NCBI RefSeq assembly: GCF_000423045.1
Contig: NZ_AUHF01000001.1
Coordinates: 868,001-932,000, forward strand
DNA: 64,000 nucleotides
Direction of reading: 5' to 3'
DNA from: Christiangramia portivictoriae DSM 23547
GTDB lineage: Bacteria > Bacteroidota > Bacteroidia > Flavobacteriales > Flavobacteriaceae
The notes below the pieces were generated by a model. The model saw nothing but the letters and a program-made list of their open reading frames with translations. It was not told the origin of the DNA and did no database searches. This document shows, piece after piece, positions 26,501-35,694 of the stretch. Positions within the stretch are counted from its first letter, which is position 1. Each line of letters starts with the position of its first letter. A program made the translations under genes and the position numbers.

Positions 26501-29500
26501 ATCATTGGAATCAAAAACTTTCCAGCTACCTACATAACCATCCAGAGTAGGATACTCTGTAATTTCCATGGCCTGTTGGGTTGCGGTGACGGTAGCATTC
26601 AGTAAAATGGATAAACTACCACAAGCTCCTACGGTGGCAGAAACATTGGTATTATATTGATCAAATGCCCATACACGAATGGTTTCGAAATTGTCTATAC
26701 TCTGGCAGGCATTTCCATTACTGTCTAAAATGATCCTTGTTTGTACTTCAAAATCATTCCAGCCAATTTTCCTTGGAGTGAAGAGAACGGTACTCTGGTT
26801 CACTTCGCCAATTTCTTCCAGTGCGTTTCCGTCATCGCTAAGATCATCATCATAGTACCACTGCAATAATATATCCTGAGGTCCTTCAGGAACTTTAATA
26901 TTATCTACCGCCCAAACATCTCCATCTTTTCTACCATCATAATTAAAACGAATACGCAGATTCGATTGACCTAGATAATCGCCAAGGTCCACAACCATCT
27001 TGTTCTTAGGTCTGGTAGAAGGTGTCCCTCCTCCAAAATCAATATAATTACCACTGGATCCTCCGGCAACAGTACCATCTCCGGTATGAGTATAAAGTAC
27101 GGTTTCATAACTGCTGCCCCCGTTGGTGGAAATCTCGACGGTAATCGTTGCTCCGGCAGTAAGATTGTAACCCTGATCCCAGGTAAAAATGGCTTCATCC
27201 ATCCCGCTCAATGAAAATATAGGTGTTTCCATATAAGAATCATTTGGTCCGGTTACCAAAGCAAATTTCTCATTCACATTTAATTCAGATGTCCATCTTA
27301 TTGTCGTTCCAGTATCTCCGCTAGGTAATGTTCCAGTATATACCTTACCATCTTCACCACCACTGGCGTTCATTTTTAACCAGTGATCTGCTCTTCCATT
27401 ATTGGCTGCGGCATCATAATCATTTACTGTTCCATCAGGTTGAGTAAAGTCCCATCCTTTATTTTTGATTCCGGCCTCGGTAAATTGTCCGCCTTCAAAT
27501 TTTTCACCGGTAGTACTGTACCCGGTTTCCGAACTAAGGCTTATCTCATCTCCAATACAAATAACAGGTTTGTCGACTTCGACAGGAGTCGGCTTAATAT
27601 CGGCTACAATGACACTGGTTATGGCAGTTTCAGAATAAACAGCGCCAGTACAGCTACCATTGGTCAAAACTGCTCTAAAGGTTGTTGAAAGATTATTGAT
27701 TACATTTTCTATCTGGTTACCAGATAAAAAAGTTTCTTCAGTTTCTATTCTCTGCCAGGTATTCGAAGGTGCATTACGATATTCCCAGTATGCGACTTCA
27801 CCAGTATAGCCGGAAAGACTTAATCTACTGGCAAAGCCATTGGAAGGGTTTTCACAGGTTAGAAATAATCTGTCTTGATTTGAATCCCAGAGTAGTTTGC
27901 CTCCCTCCGGAAGTGGGTCTACATAGATAGTTGCTTCTGCGCTATCTTCTGAACATACGCCATTCTGAACAGTTACTCGATAACTGGTAGTTTCTGTAAG
28001 TGTAAAAGTTCGTTCAGCACTTAAATTCCCATCCTCGAAATTTATCCAGGCATCGCTGGTTTCCTCAGATTTATATTCCCATCTAATAATTTCACCGGTA
28101 GTTCCGGTTAGACTAAGACTAGCAACCCCATCCTGTACACAGATTCTTTCTGGAGCACTCAAAGTTCCGGCAACACTAACGTCGTCAACATTAATCGTGA
28201 TATTGTAACTGTTAATACATCCGTTGGATGTTCCTACAACAGTATAGGTGATTTCTCCAGCTTCAGTTGGAGTTGGGGAATAAGTCGCTCCGGTTGCTAC
28301 CGTAGTTTCATCTATATACCATTCGTAACTTTCTGCTCCGGAAGCGTTCAGAGTAATGCTACTGCCTAGACATATATTGCTGTTATCACCATCAATTTCT
28401 ACAAGTACATTTGGAAGATCCTTAATCCTAATTTCTACAGGCGTGCGATCACTTTCACATCCGGTAGAGGCGAAGGTCTGACTCACATAATAGGTTACAT
28501 TTTCTGAAATACCTGTGTTCGGAACTGGTGCGGCAATCGATTCCGAAGCATCCATAGAAGCATACCAGTTGATCGTCGCATTGTCTGCTGGAGTAATGGA
28601 AATGGCTTCAGAAATTTCCTCCTCAAAACAAAATTCGAATACTAAAGGTTCAGTCGATATTGGGTCTGGCGTATCAAGAATGGTCACCGTTATGGGCTCA
28701 TAATCACTTTCGCATGCATTTGGCCTGGTTTGAGTGGCGAAATACTGATAAGTTCTCGGTTCACTGGAATCTATGGATACATTATTGCCTATAAATTCAT
28801 ATTCTGAAGTAGCATCATTAAATGTATACCACCTCGTTTCATTACCGTCTTCAACCGTGGCGGTAAGATTTCCAGCCTCTTCATTTAAGCATAAGGTGAG
28901 ATCTACTGTTTCCGGTTTTGGTGGTCTGGATTCCACCCTGAAAGTAAATTTATTTGAAGTTGCTTCAGAACAGGTGAAGTAATCAGGTCCGTCTACCACA
29001 ACCCAGTATTCACCAGAATCTCCATCTTCTCCTGCAGTAGGATTGGTTATCGTAAGGGTTCCTGTATATTCTCCATTGGTCCCAACGGGTCCTTCAACTT
29101 CAATGTCTATTTTGCCTTCCTGTTCGATCACCGTTTCCCCATCTTTGATCCATTTAAAGTCAAGAATGGCACCATTGGCATGACCTTTAAACGTGAACGT
29201 GATGTCATCCTGTGATTCTTCGCAGATGGTAATATCCTCGGAAGGTTCTGTAATGGTGATGTCTTCATCAACATTGAGTGTAAAAATGGTTGAGGTAGCA
29301 GGACTACAGGAATCCGCTCCAGATACAACCACGAAATATTCCAGGGCATCTTGAGCCGTAACATTGGAAAAGTTAAGAACAGATCCATTCTGTCCGGGAA
29401 TCAATTCATTAACACCTTCAACTATTCTGAACCACTCGTAAGTAAGATCGTCACCAGAAGCAAAGACCTCAAAGCTCGCAGGCCCATTGGAACATACTCC

Positions 29501-32500
29501 ATTATTTGATGGATTTGTAGTGATAACTGGCTCTTCTTTGATCGTGAAATTCGCCGTGGAAACAATCTTTTCACACGCTTCTGTAGACTCTATGGTATAA
29601 GTGACTATATGGTCTCCCGGTACACTACCCGAAGGATCTATCTGTCCGTCTTCATCGATCGCCAGTCCCGTACTACCGCGAAATGTTCCGTTTTGATAAA
29701 TACCATCTTCATTCGAATAGGTCACTGCAATAGATTCTTCTGAATTACAGATGATTTCAGGGTAACTAATGGTAACTGCGGGCAGCCTGGTAATGGTAAC
29801 CTGTGTAGTGATGACTACCTCATCGCAGGAATTTGCAGCAGGAATAGTGTAGTAAACATTGTATGTTCCGGCAGAACTTGCCTGCGGGTTGATAGCGCCG
29901 GTCGTGGCATCGATACTTAGTCCTCCAGGTTCTGCGGTAAATATTCCTGCTTCGTAATTACCTGTTCCATTTTGAAAAACAGGATTTTGAAGTTCTGAAA
30001 TGGAAGTGCAATATGCTGAAGCATATGCAATCTCTACTGAAGGCTCTTCGTTGATAATAATCTCAGTGGTCGCAATTGCCCTGTTACAAATATCAGGTCC
30101 CTCATAGCGAACGGTATAAGTATTTGGAATACTTAAGGACGGAGTGATATCACCAGTGGTCTCATCAATGATAAGTCCGCTTGGAGTAGCCGAGAAAGTA
30201 CCGCCTTCGAAGGTGCCGGTTCCTACAAGAGCTACAGGATAACTGCCCCCCTGTGAAGTACAAAATTCACCGGAATAAGCGATCTCTGCCGTTGGATCTG
30301 GAGTAACTTCTATCGATCCCGATTCGGTAGCCTGATCGCAGGTTCCGCTGGTGGTTATCTCATAATTAAACACTCCCGCCTCAGTAGGGTTTCCGGATAT
30401 TGTAAAGATGCCATTGGTAAAAGTGCCAGTCATACCATTTGGCAATCCTGTGACAACGGCTCCGGAACCTGGCTCAGTGATAGTGAACTCCATAGCTTCA
30501 GCAGCAGCATTAATGCATATTGTTTGATCTTTGTTATCTGGTTCGCTTATCGTTACATCTGGAAGAACAGTAAGGGTACCGGTGGTTGTGGTTGATTCAC
30601 AGTTGCCAGCAGTGGTTAGTGTATAAACGAATGTTCCTGAGTCCAGGGGCGTTCCCGATAACACAAAATTATTTCCATCAATAATCCCCGAAACTCCAGC
30701 TGGTAAACCTTCCGTAGCAACAGATTCTACTGAAGTATTGATGCCAAAACTGATATTTTCCATGGCAGAGTCAATACATACGGTTTGATCCTTATTTGCT
30801 GCATCAACGATCTCGTGATCTGGCGTAACCGTAATATTACCAGTAATGGAAGTTTGCTGGCTGGAGCATTCTCCAGTGCTGGTCACAGTATAATCAAAAT
30901 CGCCGTCTACAGTAGGAGTACCGCTTATGCTGAAAATACCATCAGTGAAGGAGCCGGTAAGACCAGGTGGCAACCCGGAAACTGTGGCACCTGTACCTGC
31001 TTCAGAAATTTCAAAGTCAATGCTACTTATTGCATTATTGATACAAACGATTTGATCTTTCTCTGCAGGAGAGCTGACTACAGCATCCTGAATAATGTAC
31101 AGAGTAATGGAATCTGATGACTCATTGCATATATTCCCATCGTTATCTTTTTTTGGTTCCGGAACGGTCATGGTAAGCAAGATTTCCCCATTCGCTCTGT
31201 CCTGGGTGCTTGGATTATAAACGACTGTGAAATCACCAGTTTTATTTGAGTTACCAGGCTTGTTGGTAAAAGTACCAGTTCCAGATGTAGTAAAATCTAT
31301 AGGTAGTGTTGCACCACCAAAGCTTCTTGTTCCAGATAGCTGAATACTGTTCTGCGATTTACAGATTGTTTGATCCTCACCAAAATCTGCAATAATATGG
31401 TCATTGATCTCTATTCCGGTATAAGTGGCTGGCGTACTTTCACCACAGATATTTTCGGCTACAACTGAGACTTCACGGGTTCCACTAGTCGCGGCATTGG
31501 TCACATTAACCTGAATAGAATTGGTACCAGCACCGCTAATAATATCCCATCCGGCTGGAACTGTCCAGGTATGAGGTCCGGTACTGCCAACACTAAAATT
31601 GATGGTATAGGGTGGACAAATGTTATTATTTCCATTAAGATCTGAAGTGATAACTCCTGGATTTGAAGGAACCCCGTTTACTGAGTTAACGCTAAAAGTG
31701 GAATTTGCACTATCACCACAACTATTGGAGGCTACAACACTTATCTCACCAGACCCGGTACCAGCATTTACTGTTACACTGTTGGTGCCAGCTCCAGATG
31801 TAATAGACCAGCCTGCCGGAAAATTCCAGGTGTAATTGGTGGCGTTATCAACTGGTGGGACCTTATAAATCAATCCGGTAGCGGTAGCACAAACTTCAGT
31901 ATCTCCAGCAATTTGCCCAGGTGTATCTGGAACTGGAGCAAATACTTCGATAGTGATCTCATTACTAAATGCTGCTTCTGAGGCCAAACAGGTTTCACTG
32001 GATAGGATCTCCAGAGAAATGTTCTGGCCGTTGGTAAGGTTTGAAGTAGTATAGGAGTTGCTATTGGTTCCAACATTTACTCCGTCCAGTTTCCATTGAT
32101 AACTGGGATTGGTACCAGCATTGGTGATAGATTCTATACTGAAATTAACCTCATCACCGGGACAGATGTCGGTATCACTTGCAGTTATCGTGACTGAAGG
32201 TACCAGATTTTCTAAAACCGTCGTCTGAATTTCGTTACTCAATACAGGATTGGAAGTGGTACATGTTTCAGAACTCGTAAGTTCTACACTTACTATATCT
32301 CCGTCGTTAAGAGAACTTGTAGTGAAAACGTTCGTATTGCCTGCATCAGTAGCATTGATATTGTTAATTTTCCACTGGTAATCTGGAGTTCCACCTTCAT
32401 TAGTTGTCGATGCTGTAAAAGTCACAACCGTTCCTGCGCATATTTCGTTATCGTCTTCAGAAGAAGTGATACTTACTCCTGGAGTAAGGTTTTCATTCAC

Positions 32501-33634
32501 TGTAATAGAGCCTTCAAGAACTTCAGAATTTGCACAATCACCGGTGCTAAAAATACTGTAGTTATGGGTCCCTACCAGACTGGATGATCCACTTATAGTA
32601 AAAGTTTGTCCTGAGAGAGTACCTGTGATTCCAGTTGGTAGACCTGAAATGCTTACAGCATCTGCAGTTTGTCCAATAGTATAAATAATATTTCCAATCG
32701 ATTCACCCTGACATACTTCCTGCAATTCATTGCCACTCGTTAATTCTATGCCTGCATCTTCCAGAACTGTAATAGTTCCAGATTGAGAGGCACTCGCACA
32801 GGCACCTGTAGCGGTTACAGTATAATTATAAGTACCAGCAGTGGTGGGAGTTCCGGAGATCCTGAAATTTCCAGTGCTGTAACTTCCGGTCACACCTGGT
32901 GGTAGTCCTGAAGCGCTGGCTCCGCTAACAGCTCCCGAGAGAGAAAAATTAAGATCTGGTATTGCTGTATTGGTGCAGGCATCATTTATATTACTTTCAG
33001 AAATACTAATACTGGCATCTGGCTGTATTGTCAGCGTTTTACTGACTTCCGCAGTTTGCGATGTAAAACAATCTATGTTGCTGGTAAGCAGAAGTCTAAT
33101 GTTGTATGTCTTTGCTGCAGAAAAGGTTTGTATTAATCGCCTGTTGGTGGATGATTGTACAGAAATGCCATCTACAAACCATTCGTAATTTGGGCTTGAA
33201 CCACCGTTGGTATTAGAGCCTTCTAGGGTTATATTTTGACCAATACATTTATTTCCAGGGGGAACTAAGAAATTGACAGTGGGAGTCTTTAAAGGATTCA
33301 CTGTCATCGTGTACCGGCTACTAGTTAGATTGCATACTACCCCGGCAATATCGGTCACAGTAACCGTTATATAATCACCGTCATTAAGAGTATTGCTTGA
33401 AAAGGTGTTGCTAGTGGTAGTGGAGCCTGCATTATTACCGTTTATTTTCCATTGATATGTTTCAATACCAACTCCACCGGTGGTAGTTGCTGTAAACAAC
33501 ACATCCGTTCCCGCGCAAACACTATTTCCAGTATCTGTTTGAAGTGAAACGGAGGTAGGACAAACCTGGCCCCAGGTTAGTACCGGAGCAATTAACAGGA
33601 TGATAAATGTCTTCCAATGTAATTTTCTAACCAT
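23591..33634 (-). CDS. Giant T9SS-secreted repeat protein, 3347 residues (Ig/PKD-like repeats, jelly-roll, LamG, type A sorting domain)
   Basis: Signal peptide 1-22 (ends LTWG). Then a long array of Ig/PKD-like domains: QWKINGxNxG type near 60-170 and 390-540, five modules of SGLPxGxTGxxxxGxFxISGxP type (about 205-380 and 850-1115), three AYSGEFCTS/FEGGTFSATPSGL-type modules (~1115-1390), and further Ig-like domains to ~2050. A jelly-roll domain (~2060-2250, ITVEISTNGGSSYETV), a LamG-like domain (~2455-2600, LDFDGDDDYVDLGNNY) and the module shared with the downstream giant follow (YNYWTSPVS ~2828, GYHRQILVTRDANTTNGFDIG). The last ~75 residues are a T9SS type A sorting domain (VEKVLIYDMGGKLI, SGIYIVKVF, KKIIVK). 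Predicted surface adhesin; ligand unknown. Paralogue of the gene 155 bases downstream. Confidence 0.9.
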   Translation of the reverse strand: MVRKLHWKTFIILLIAPVLTWGQVCPTSVSLQTDTGNSVCAGTDVLFTATTTGGVGIETYQWKINGNNAGSTTTSNTFSSNTLNDGDYITVTVTDIAGVVCNLTSSRYTMTVNPLKTPTVNFLVPPGNKCIGQNITLEGSNTNGGSSPNYEWFVDGISVQSSTNRRLIQTFSAAKTYNIRLLLTSNIDCFTSQTAEVSKTLTIQPDASISISESNINDACTNTAIPDLNFSLSGAVSGASASGLPPGVTGSYSTGNFRISGTPTTAGTYNYTVTATGACASASQSGTITVLEDAGIELTSGNELQEVCQGESIGNIIYTIGQTADAVSISGLPTGITGTLSGQTFTISGSSSLVGTHNYSIFSTGDCANSEVLEGSITVNENLTPGVSITSSEDDNEICAGTVVTFTASTTNEGGTPDYQWKINNINATDAGNTNVFTTSSLNDGDIVSVELTSSETCTTSNPVLSNEIQTTVLENLVPSVTITASDTDICPGDEVNFSIESITNAGTNPSYQWKLDGVNVGTNSNSYTTSNLTNGQNISLEILSSETCLASEAAFSNEITIEVFAPVPDTPGQIAGDTEVCATATGLIYKVPPVDNATNYTWNFPAGWSITSGAGTNSVTVNAGTGSGEISVVASNSCGDSANSTFSVNSVNGVPSNPGVITSDLNGNNNICPPYTINFSVGSTGPHTWTVPAGWDIISGAGTNSIQVNVTNAATSGTREVSVVAENICGESTPATYTGIEINDHIIADFGEDQTICKSQNSIQLSGTRSFGGATLPIDFTTSGTGTFTNKPGNSNKTGDFTVVYNPSTQDRANGEILLTMTVPEPKKDNDGNICNESSDSITLYIIQDAVVSSPAEKDQIVCINNAISSIDFEISEAGTGATVSGLPPGLTGSFTDGIFSISGTPTVDGDFDYTVTSTGECSSQQTSITGNITVTPDHEIVDAANKDQTVCIDSAMENISFGINTSVESVATEGLPAGVSGIIDGNNFVLSGTPLDSGTFVYTLTTAGNCESTTTTGTLTVLPDVTISEPDNKDQTICINAAAEAMEFTITEPGSGAVVTGLPNGMTGTFTNGIFTISGNPTEAGVFNYEITTSGTCDQATESGSIEVTPDPTAEIAYSGEFCTSQGGSYPVALVGTGTFEGGTFSATPSGLIIDETTGDITPSLSIPNTYTVRYEGPDICNRAIATTEIIINEEPSVEIAYASAYCTSISELQNPVFQNGTGNYEAGIFTAEPGGLSIDATTGAINPQASSAGTYNVYYTIPAANSCDEVVITTQVTITRLPAVTISYPEIICNSEESIAVTYSNEDGIYQNGTFRGSTGLAIDEDGQIDPSGSVPGDHIVTYTIESTEACEKIVSTANFTIKEEPVITTNPSNNGVCSNGPASFEVFASGDDLTYEWFRIVEGVNELIPGQNGSVLNFSNVTAQDALEYFVVVSGADSCSPATSTIFTLNVDEDITITEPSEDITICEESQDDITFTFKGHANGAILDFKWIKDGETVIEQEGKIDIEVEGPVGTNGEYTGTLTITNPTAGEDGDSGEYWVVVDGPDYFTCSEATSNKFTFRVESRPPKPETVDLTLCLNEEAGNLTATVEDGNETRWYTFNDATSEYEFIGNNVSIDSSEPRTYQYFATQTRPNACESDYEPITVTILDTPDPISTEPLVFEFCFEEEISEAISITPADNATINWYASMDASESIAAPVPNTGISENVTYYVSQTFASTGCESDRTPVEIRIKDLPNVLVEIDGDNSNICLGSSITLNASGAESYEWYIDETTVATGATYSPTPTEAGEITYTVVGTSNGCINSYNITINVDDVSVAGTLSAPERICVQDGVASLSLTGTTGEIIRWEYKSEETSDAWINFEDGNLSAERTFTLTETTSYRVTVQNGVCSEDSAEATIYVDPLPEGGKLLWDSNQDRLFLTCENPSNGFASRLSLSGYTGEVAYWEYRNAPSNTWQRIETEETFLSGNQIENVINNLSTTFRAVLTNGSCTGAVYSETAITSVIVADIKPTPVEVDKPVICIGDEISLSSETGYSTTGEKFEGGQFTEAGIKNKGWDFTQPDGTVNDYDAAANNGRADHWLKMNASGGEDGKVYTGTLPSGDTGTTIRWTSELNVNEKFALVTGPNDSYMETPIFSLSGMDEAIFTWDQGYNLTAGATITVEISTNGGSSYETVLYTHTGDGTVAGGSSGNYIDFGGGTPSTRPKNKMVVDLGDYLGQSNLRIRFNYDGRKDGDVWAVDNIKVPEGPQDILLQWYYDDDLSDDGNALEEIGEVNQSTVLFTPRKIGWNDFEVQTRIILDSNGNACQSIDNFETIRVWAFDQYNTNVSATVGACGSLSILLNATVTATQQAMEITEYPTLDGYVGSWKVFDSNDIEITTGFSFENQDSNSNLQPVNDPDAIFTAENLGDYQIRWVLTPTATDENGVLIENEGCPPIDNTETISLVDCVTLDFDGDDDYVDLGNNYTGSFFLEAWIMPFDRPLPEGGMTDASKGTIFSAPGFELSMENLPSFVEPNNRWYHIAVSSDGSILYIDGIKADGISVNTSGTNTAAIGARYSASSKTATNHFSGWIEEVRIWNNAPSEKEIRFMMNQRLKLNSSNQVVSPIEGEVVPNKTVDGSYYTSGGFNLDKDGVSFYDQTAADLAGYYRLYSNDPDPDNKLPGYFLDALKPLNGLTPNHANAANPGRMVNIETDQENTSPTPYFSYADGSTWTDINTWARPEVWDAPNSLGHGNSPIDWNIARINHTFAANRAITMLGLLSETSGKELTINASNPIKISHYLYLDGSIDLQGESQLLQDHGSILANESAGFIEIDQQGRMSSFNYNYWTSPVSTQGTANNSGYRLVDVLLDGTNAENPTGINWKTGYFDADGARTSPITITDAWIWDFRGGDADIYGDWLFMGSDFMQIAGAGYSMKGTDGTVAPNQMTQNYVFKGKPNNGDIPTSELSLNSDQNFLVGNPFPSALDADEFLRDNLKSVGTGTGNNSQNVFNGTLYYWDHFAGSTHILEEYVGGYATYTLAGSAPAILNDWRISQVGGNGTKQAKQYIPVAQGFFLNSAAVNGNTFGGQIQFNNTQRIYKIESTDPSIFLQQEDDPKSSKNKTGKNSEDDRAKIRLKFESPAGYHRQILVTRDANTTNGFDIGYDAPLIENNKEDMYWWFADNRFVIQGVPDFEKEQVLPLAIKTFSEGSFTIKIDSTENWPASKELYLKDKQNDSIHDLLAGSFKGSTTEGEISDRFEIVFFNEMAQEPDPVIIPEEPELPVVDGLVGISYSTFSRNVKISNEDLLKVEKVLIYDMGGKLIQEFDGLPSEKEIYLGLRPVRSGIYIVKVFCENAICNKKIIVK
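30295..31088 (-). repeat. Three tandem ~88-residue SGLP/ISGTP modules
   Basis: Each unit runs KDQxxCIxxAxxxxxF...GLPxGxxG...SGxPxxxGxFxYxxTxxGxC...ITVxPD. Two more copies of the same module type lie at 32490-33015. Units are diverged, so the repeat is much clearer in protein than in DNA. Confidence 0.75.
32490..33015 (-). repeat. Two tandem SGLP/ISGTP modules, N-terminal pair
   Basis: Same module type as at 30295-31088, separated from it by Ig-like domains of another type. Each carries the GLPxGxTG and cysteine-containing TGxC elements. Confidence 0.7.
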
Positions 33635-33862
33635 ATAGCTGGTGGTTTAATTACAATAATTAATATCACGTAAAGTAGCGACGGTAGGGTGTTTCGCAAG
33701 TTTTCATGCGTATAACTTGCTGGGGTACAAGTTTTTGGGGAAAGTAAATTTAAGTTAAAATTTTGAATTGTAGCTTATTGATCTTAAAAATCTACTAAAC
33801 TATTGAGGTAGCCACCAATTGATTATCAACATAGTAAATGCAAGCCTTTTACGGCTATAAAC
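33635..33862. other. Intergenic leader region upstream of the 3347-residue giant gene
   Basis: 228 bases without a gene. It holds one inverted repeat (GCAAGTT at 33696-33702 with AACTTGC at 33714-33720). No TAnnTTTG box is visible on the minus strand, unlike most genes here, so expression may depend on another sigma factor or an activator. Confidence 0.4.
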
Positions 33863-33889
33863 AAAAAAACCGCCTTATAGGCGGTTTTT
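33863..33889 (-). terminator. Intrinsic terminator of pruA
   Basis: CCGCCT-TAT-AGGCGG stem flanked by seven As and five Ts; on the minus strand the T-run follows the stem, just downstream of the pruA stop at 33913. Confidence 0.85.
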
Positions 33890-33912
33890 AAATCTAAGTT
33901 TATGAGGAAAAA

Positions 33913-35556
33913 TTACTCTCCCAAAAACGGATATCTGTAATCTGTAGCCGGTACGAAAGTTTCTTTGATCAATCTTACGGAGATCCATCTCATAAGGTTC
34001 ATTTTTGAACCTGCTTTATCATTAGTACCACTGGATCTTGCTCCCCCAAATGGTTGCTGACCTACTACAGCTCCCGTTGGTTTGTCATTTATATAGAAAT
34101 TCCCGGCGGCATTCTGTAAAAGATCTGTTGCCTGAGCAGCAGCATAACGATCACCAGAGATAATAGCTCCTGTTAATGCATATATACTCGTATTATCTAC
34201 AGTTTCACAAATATCTGCCCACTTTGATTCGTCAAAGTTGTTATCATCATAAACATATACTGTCACTACTGGACCAAATAGCTCGGTTTCCATCGTAGTG
34301 TAGTGGGGATCGGATGTTAAGATTACTGTAGGTTCAATAAAGTAACCTTTAGACTTATCATAATTTCCACCAACGACGATTTCAGCATTTTTATCGCTTT
34401 TAGCCTTCTCGATATAGCTTGCAAGCTTATCAAAACTGGATTCATGAATAACTGCATTAATGAAGTTAGACATATCTTCAGGAGATCCCATTTTAAAGGA
34501 TTGTACATCCTCGATTACAAGATCCTTGATTTCTGGCCAAAGACTTTTTGGTAGATAAACTCTTGAAGCAGCACTACATTTCTGACCCTGATATTCAAAG
34601 GCACCTCTGGAAATTGCTGTCGCTACGTGTTTCGCTTTTGCAGTTGGATGGGCCAGGATAAAATCTTTTCCTCCTGTTTCTCCAACTATTCTAGGATATG
34701 TTTTGTAATTCTGAATATTGTTTCCAATTTTTCCCCAGATACCTTTAAAAACATTGGTGCTTCCGGTGAAATGGATTCCAGCGAAATCTGGGCTTGCCAG
34801 AACAGTATCGGTTACCATTTCCGGATCTCCGTTAACCATATTTATAACACCAGCTGGTAATCCTGCTTCTTTAAATACTTCCATAAGTATCTGAGCCGAT
34901 AACATCTGGCTATCGCTAGGTTTCCAAACAGCAACATTACCCATAAGTGCAGCACTGGAGGGAAGGTTTCCTGCAATAGCTGTAAAATTAAAAGGTGTAA
35001 TTGCGTATACAAAACCTTCCAGCGGTCTGTATTCTACACGGTTCCAGACTCCATCTGAAGAAATTGGCTGTTCATTATATAACTCAGCCATGTATTCCAC
35101 GTTAAAACGCAGGAAATCACAGATCTCTGCGGCAGCGTCTATCTCTGCCTGGTAAATATTCTTTGATTGCCCGATCATCGTCGCTGCATTCATCTTTTGT
35201 CTGTAAGGTCCTGAAATTAGATCAGCAGCTTTTAAAAAGATGGCAGCTCTTTGCTCCCATTCCAGTTTAGACCATTTTTTTCTTGCTTCCAAAGCTTCAG
35301 AAATAGCTCTTTCCACATGCTTTTTCTCAGCGATATGATATGTTCCAGCTACATGTGCATGGTCATGAGGAGGGTTGATGGTTCTGGTATTTCCGGTTTT
35401 TACTTCTTCAGCTCCGATATAAAGAGGTACCTCTGTATTTGCATTCCAGAGATCCTTGTAGGTTAGTAGTACTTCCTCTCTTTCTGGGCTACCCGGAGCG
35501 TAACTTTTTACTTCTTCGTTGACTGCCACAGGTACGTGAAAAAATCCTTTTCCCAT
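33913..35556 (-). CDS. pruA: L-glutamate gamma-semialdehyde dehydrogenase (delta-1-pyrroline-5-carboxylate dehydrogenase)
   Basis: ~547 residues from ATG 35556 (MGKGFFHVPVAVNEEVKSY); the frame extends upstream to 35622, but that extension lacks family similarity. Oxidises glutamate semialdehyde to glutamate with NAD+, the second step of proline degradation. Aldehyde dehydrogenase motifs: FVYAITPFNFTAIAGNLPSS (N-terminal NAD region), FTGSTNVFKGIW, RIVGETGGKDFIL with the catalytic-base Glu, and the active-site Cys in YQGQKCSAASRVYLP; C-terminal PFGGARSSGTNDKAGS is typical of P5C dehydrogenases. The proline dehydrogenase partner is not in the window. Confidence 0.96.
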   Translation of the reverse strand: MGKGFFHVPVAVNEEVKSYAPGSPEREEVLLTYKDLWNANTEVPLYIGAEEVKTGNTRTINPPHDHAHVAGTYHIAEKKHVERAISEALEARKKWSKLEWEQRAAIFLKAADLISGPYRQKMNAATMIGQSKNIYQAEIDAAAEICDFLRFNVEYMAELYNEQPISSDGVWNRVEYRPLEGFVYAITPFNFTAIAGNLPSSAALMGNVAVWKPSDSQMLSAQILMEVFKEAGLPAGVINMVNGDPEMVTDTVLASPDFAGIHFTGSTNVFKGIWGKIGNNIQNYKTYPRIVGETGGKDFILAHPTAKAKHVATAISRGAFEYQGQKCSAASRVYLPKSLWPEIKDLVIEDVQSFKMGSPEDMSNFINAVIHESSFDKLASYIEKAKSDKNAEIVVGGNYDKSKGYFIEPTVILTSDPHYTTMETELFGPVVTVYVYDDNNFDESKWADICETVDNTSIYALTGAIISGDRYAAAQATDLLQNAAGNFYINDKPTGAVVGQQPFGGARSSGTNDKAGSKMNLMRWISVRLIKETFVPATDYRYPFLGE

Positions 35557-35694
35557 AAATATAAATTTTGTTTTTTCGTTTATTTCTAATTCGCATAAAG
35601 GTAAAAAAATTAAGTTGCACACAATAACATCTGGCCAGCCTTTAGCTAAGCTTAACTTTTTTTGTACATTTCCTTAAAATTTTGATTTCTAAGC

